Shown: one piece after another, positions 5,384 through 7,485 of the stretch
How positions within the stretch are numbered: position 1 is the first letter of the stretch
Layout: each line of letters begins with the position of its first letter
Assembly: GCA_003249585.1 (NCBI GenBank)
Contig: QKIM01000408.1
Location: 1 to 7,485 of the forward strand
Length of the DNA: 7,485 nt
Source of the DNA: Deltaproteobacteria bacterium
GTDB lineage: Bacteria > Myxococcota_A > Polyangia > HGW-17
Direction of reading: 5' to 3'
Notes under the pieces: generated by a model
The model's input: the letters and a program-made list of their open reading frames with translations, nothing else
What the model was told of the DNA's origin: nothing
Databases searched by the model: none
Program-made: the position numbers and the translations under genes

Positions 5384-7270
5384 TCAGAAGAATTTCAGTC
5401 GGATGATGACGGCGACGAGGAGCAGCCCCAGGATGATGAAGGCTCGGTATCCTCTCGTGCCGTTGGTGGCCAGGCATCCTCCGCCCTTGCGCGGTGCGGG
5501 TTCGGGGCACCTGGGTGCCGGCGGTCCCGGGGCCACGCTGGCCGTGGGTTTTACCGTGCCGGGGGCCGTCACCGGTGGGGCAGCGGCCTTCTTGGCCAGC
5601 ATGGCCTTGTGGGCCTCGAGCCGTTCTGCGTCGGTCATGGGGGTGTCCTTGTCGGGGAGCCGGAAGTGGTCGGGGCGCGCCTTGACCACCGTGGAGTACC
5701 ACTCCCTGGCATAGGGGGGGTGCGTGACCTGACCCTTGGCGTCGCGGACGTTGCCGTCCATGTATTTCATGAGGAGCTCCTGCCCGAGCTTCTGCCACCG
5801 GGTCACGACCTTTTGAGCCGCCTCGCCGGAGTAGGCGGTGAGGAGCGCCCTGGCCTTGGCAGGTGAACGCTTGTACAGTGCCGCGGCCTTGGCCTCGAAG
5901 GGGGCCTGGGCCTTTTGAAACCCCCCCTCAAGCGCCTTTTGCACCTTGCGGATGTCTACGATCATGTCGGCGTAGCGGGAGTAGGCGAAGTTGGAGACGA
6001 AGGTGAAGGTCCAGAAGGCCGAGTCCCAACTGAACTTCGTGAAGGAACCCGTGCCCACGGCGTAGGCCCGGGGGATGGTGGTGATCCCCGCGTACATGGG
6101 CACGTAGACGGTCATGTCCATGTCGTCGACGGAGAACCACAGGAGCCCGCCGATGGGGCCCGGGAGGTCGGCGCGGGCCTGCGCGATGAAGGAGAAGCCG
6201 GTCTGCTGCGTGGCCGTTGCGCGCTCGTTCATGTAGTTTTTGCCGTCCACCGTCCAGGTCATGGGCCGCCACCGGTAGGGCAGCCGGAAGGGGCCGGAAC
6301 CGGGACCTGTGCTCATGTCCAGGACCGTCCCCTCGAAGTGGTCGCGCATGAGGCCGGCCACGTCGGCCACGGACAGCTTTTTGTCCGGCTTGACCCACAG
6401 GGGCAGGGCGGGGGCGCCTGGCTTGCAGAGGATGTAGTCGGCGGGGATCTTCAGCGACGGCGCGACGCGGTGGAACATGGCCCACACCCGACCGTCACAC
6501 CCACGGAGCGTGCTGCACCTCGCGGGTACATAGGCGTCACGGAAACTGAAGGCATCGTCGGGACCTTTGAAGTATCCCTTCTTGCGTGCGAAGGAGATCA
6601 CGTCCTTTGCGTACAGGCAGTTTTCGGGATCCTTGAGGGGAAAGGTGCGGATCCGGGCCATGTTGGCGTGGGCGGTGACGTACCCGTCAGGGACGCGTCG
6701 GGCGACCCAGACGGCCCCCTTCTCCTTGGGGCCCTTGCCGATGAGCTCCATGAGCCACACCTCTTTGGGGTCGGCGATGGAGAAGCTCTCGCCGGCGCTC
6801 ATGTATCCGTGGGCCGCCACCAGCTCACCCATGATCCCGATGGCCTCGCGTGCGGTCCTGGCCCGCTGCAGGGTGATCCAGATGAGGCTGCCGTAGTCCA
6901 TGCCCCCCTTGGGGTCGGTGAGCTCCTTGCGTCCACCGAAGGTGGTCTCCCCGATGGAGACCTGGTGCTCATTCATGTTGCCCACCACGGAGAAGGTGTG
7001 GCGAACCTGGGGGATGGAGCCGATGGGCTTCCCCGTGTCCCATTCTGTGAGGGGCGCTTTTGCGCCGGGGGGGTGTGTGGCCTCGGGCCGGTAGTAGAGC
7101 TCGCCGTACAGCTCGTGGGAGTCCGCGGCGTAGGTGATCATTGTGGAGTTGTCAACGGTGGCTCCCCGGGTGATCAGGAAGTTTGTGCAGGCTCGGCCCA
7201 TGCCGGGGGCGGCGCTCAGCACCGCCAGCACGGCGAGGAGCGTCAACGGAAGGGTTGTACGGGAAATCAT
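5384..7270 (-). CDS. secreted C69-family dipeptidase (Ntn-hydrolase) with a C-terminal membrane anchor
   Basis: 628 residues. A signal peptide (1-27, hydrophobic core about 7-22) ends in GMGRA just before C28 of the motif CTNFLITRGA. In peptidase family C69 this cysteine is the N-terminal nucleophile that cleaves dipeptides. Typical family blocks follow: ADSHELYGELYY (49-60), VVGNMNEHQVSIGETTFGGR (95-114), MDYGSLIWITLQRA (124-137) and GESFSIADPKEVWLMELIGKG (160-180). The catalytic region extends to about 440, followed by a helical region and an Ala/Pro-rich linker (about 562-592). The end has GGGC (596-599), a membrane helix (about 609-623) and the basic tail RLKFF, a layout resembling MYXO-CTERM sorting signals. 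The arginine at -2 argues against a lipobox at C28. A GAGAGGA sequence lies five bases before the start. The protein would act in the periplasm or at the cell surface on peptides. trmO follows 1 nt downstream. Confidence 0.93.
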   Translation of the reverse strand: MISRTTLPLTLLAVLAVLSAAPGMGRACTNFLITRGATVDNSTMITYAADSHELYGELYYRPEATHPPGAKAPLTEWDTGKPIGSIPQVRHTFSVVGNMNEHQVSIGETTFGGRKELTDPKGGMDYGSLIWITLQRARTAREAIGIMGELVAAHGYMSAGESFSIADPKEVWLMELIGKGPKEKGAVWVARRVPDGYVTAHANMARIRTFPLKDPENCLYAKDVISFARKKGYFKGPDDAFSFRDAYVPARCSTLRGCDGRVWAMFHRVAPSLKIPADYILCKPGAPALPLWVKPDKKLSVADVAGLMRDHFEGTVLDMSTGPGSGPFRLPYRWRPMTWTVDGKNYMNERATATQQTGFSFIAQARADLPGPIGGLLWFSVDDMDMTVYVPMYAGITTIPRAYAVGTGSFTKFSWDSAFWTFTFVSNFAYSRYADMIVDIRKVQKALEGGFQKAQAPFEAKAAALYKRSPAKARALLTAYSGEAAQKVVTRWQKLGQELLMKYMDGNVRDAKGQVTHPPYAREWYSTVVKARPDHFRLPDKDTPMTDAERLEAHKAMLAKKAAAPPVTAPGTVKPTASVAPGPPAPRCPEPAPRKGGGCLATNGTRGYRAFIILGLLLVAVIIRLKFF

Positions 7271-7290
7271 GTGGTCCTCTCAGGGGTTGT

Positions 7291-7304
7291 GTCGCCGGGG
7301 CGAC
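7291..7304. repeat. perfect inverted repeat in the leader of the C69 gene
   Basis: GTCGC (7291-7295) and GCGAC (7300-7304) flank a CGGG/CCCG loop. In the C69 transcript it would form a 5-bp hairpin between the predicted transcription start and the SD. Confidence 0.45.
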
Positions 7305-7312
7305 GAGGCCCC

Positions 7313-7341
7313 ATTATGGGTGAAAGTCGCGCTGGGCACAA
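7313..7341 (-). promoter_or_regulatory. candidate housekeeping-type promoter for the C69-trmO unit
   Basis: Minus-strand TTGTGC (7341-7336) and CATAAT (7318-7313) are 17 bases apart. The -10 matches TATAAT at five of six positions, while the -35 matches only at TTG. Transcription would start near 7306, about 36 nt before the ATG at 7270. Confidence 0.38.
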
Positions 7342-7455
7342 GCGTCCATTTCCCTTGGTCGTCGCAGGAGATCCCCTCGGTTGTTGTATGGTGCCTGCGA
7401 ACATGGTATTTGAAGAAGCGGTCGTTGTGCCCCTGGGCCCGGCCGGGGAGGTTCC

Positions 7456-7485
7456 ATGGAACAGCAGTTGATTGCCGTGCTCGCC
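7456..7485 (+). CDS. 5' end of an unidentified gene leaving the window on the right
   Basis: Ten codons are visible (MEQQLIAVLA), too few to name a family. The start is supported by GGGGAGG (7445-7451) four bases upstream. It is divergent from the C69 gene across 185 bases. The SD lies in the 3' arm of a possible hairpin, CCCC (7430-7433) with GGGG (7445-7448). Confidence 0.6.
   Translation, partial: MEQQLIAVLA

Noticed and set aside
7182..7200. Lipobox at C28 of the C69 peptidase
   Set aside because: The residues before the Cys are Gly-Arg-Ala, and arginine at -2 with no aliphatic at -3 does not fit a lipobox. The Cys is the family's catalytic nucleophile.
5915..7471. 518-codon open frame on the plus strand
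   Set aside because: It lies antisense to the well-supported C69 gene. Its Gly/Val/His-rich product matches no family and is a typical mirror of high-GC coding DNA.
1..7485. CRISPR arrays, tRNA or rRNA genes, insertion sequences
   Set aside because: No regularly spaced repeats, tRNA cloverleaf, rRNA segment, transposase or terminal inverted repeats were seen on either strand.

Overview
The window is high-GC bacterial DNA from a Gram-negative organism. Evidence for this is a lipoprotein signal, a CnrYXH-like ECF sigma/periplasmic-sensor cassette and a secreted Ntn-hydrolase. The C69 protein ends in a Cys, membrane-helix, short basic-tail arrangement reminiscent of MYXO-CTERM anchors, which hints at a myxobacterial or deltaproteobacterial-type lineage. 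That placement is inference; there is no rRNA or strong taxonomic marker.

Layout. A gene on the minus strand starts at position 20 and leaves the window on the left, with its own SD and a TATAAT box. Positions 186-3234 hold five minus-strand genes transcribed right to left: an ECF sigma factor, a small single-span membrane protein (probable anti-sigma), a membrane-anchored periplasmic LTPxQ sensor, a lipoprotein ending in a Hint (intein/hedgehog-type) autoprocessing domain, and a zinc-ribbon protein whose C-terminal half is a recognisable slice of DnaK. The first three overlap by ATGA junctions with near-perfect SDs. The last two follow after gaps of 28 and 68 nt. A candidate ECF promoter lies just before the sigma gene.

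A divergent plus-strand gene (3420-4523) encodes a NAPE-PLD/UlaG-like metallo-beta-lactamase-fold hydrolase. It converges on trmO (4648-5382, minus), which sits 1 nt after the stop of a C69-family dipeptidase gene (5384-7270, minus). A plus-strand gene begins at 7456 and runs off the right edge.

How they may work together. The ECF, anti-sigma and sensor genes form an envelope-signal cassette. If the Hint lipoprotein and the zinc-ribbon/DnaK-slice protein belong to the same transcript, they would be the candidate output of that cassette. Tandem hairpins in the odd tail of the sensor gene mark a possible boundary between the two halves. The two most unusual items are the Hint domain that ends its protein at His-Asn-Tyr with no C-terminal partner, and the zinc-ribbon/DnaK chimera. 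The remaining genes (MBL hydrolase, C69 peptidase, TrmO) are ordinary families.
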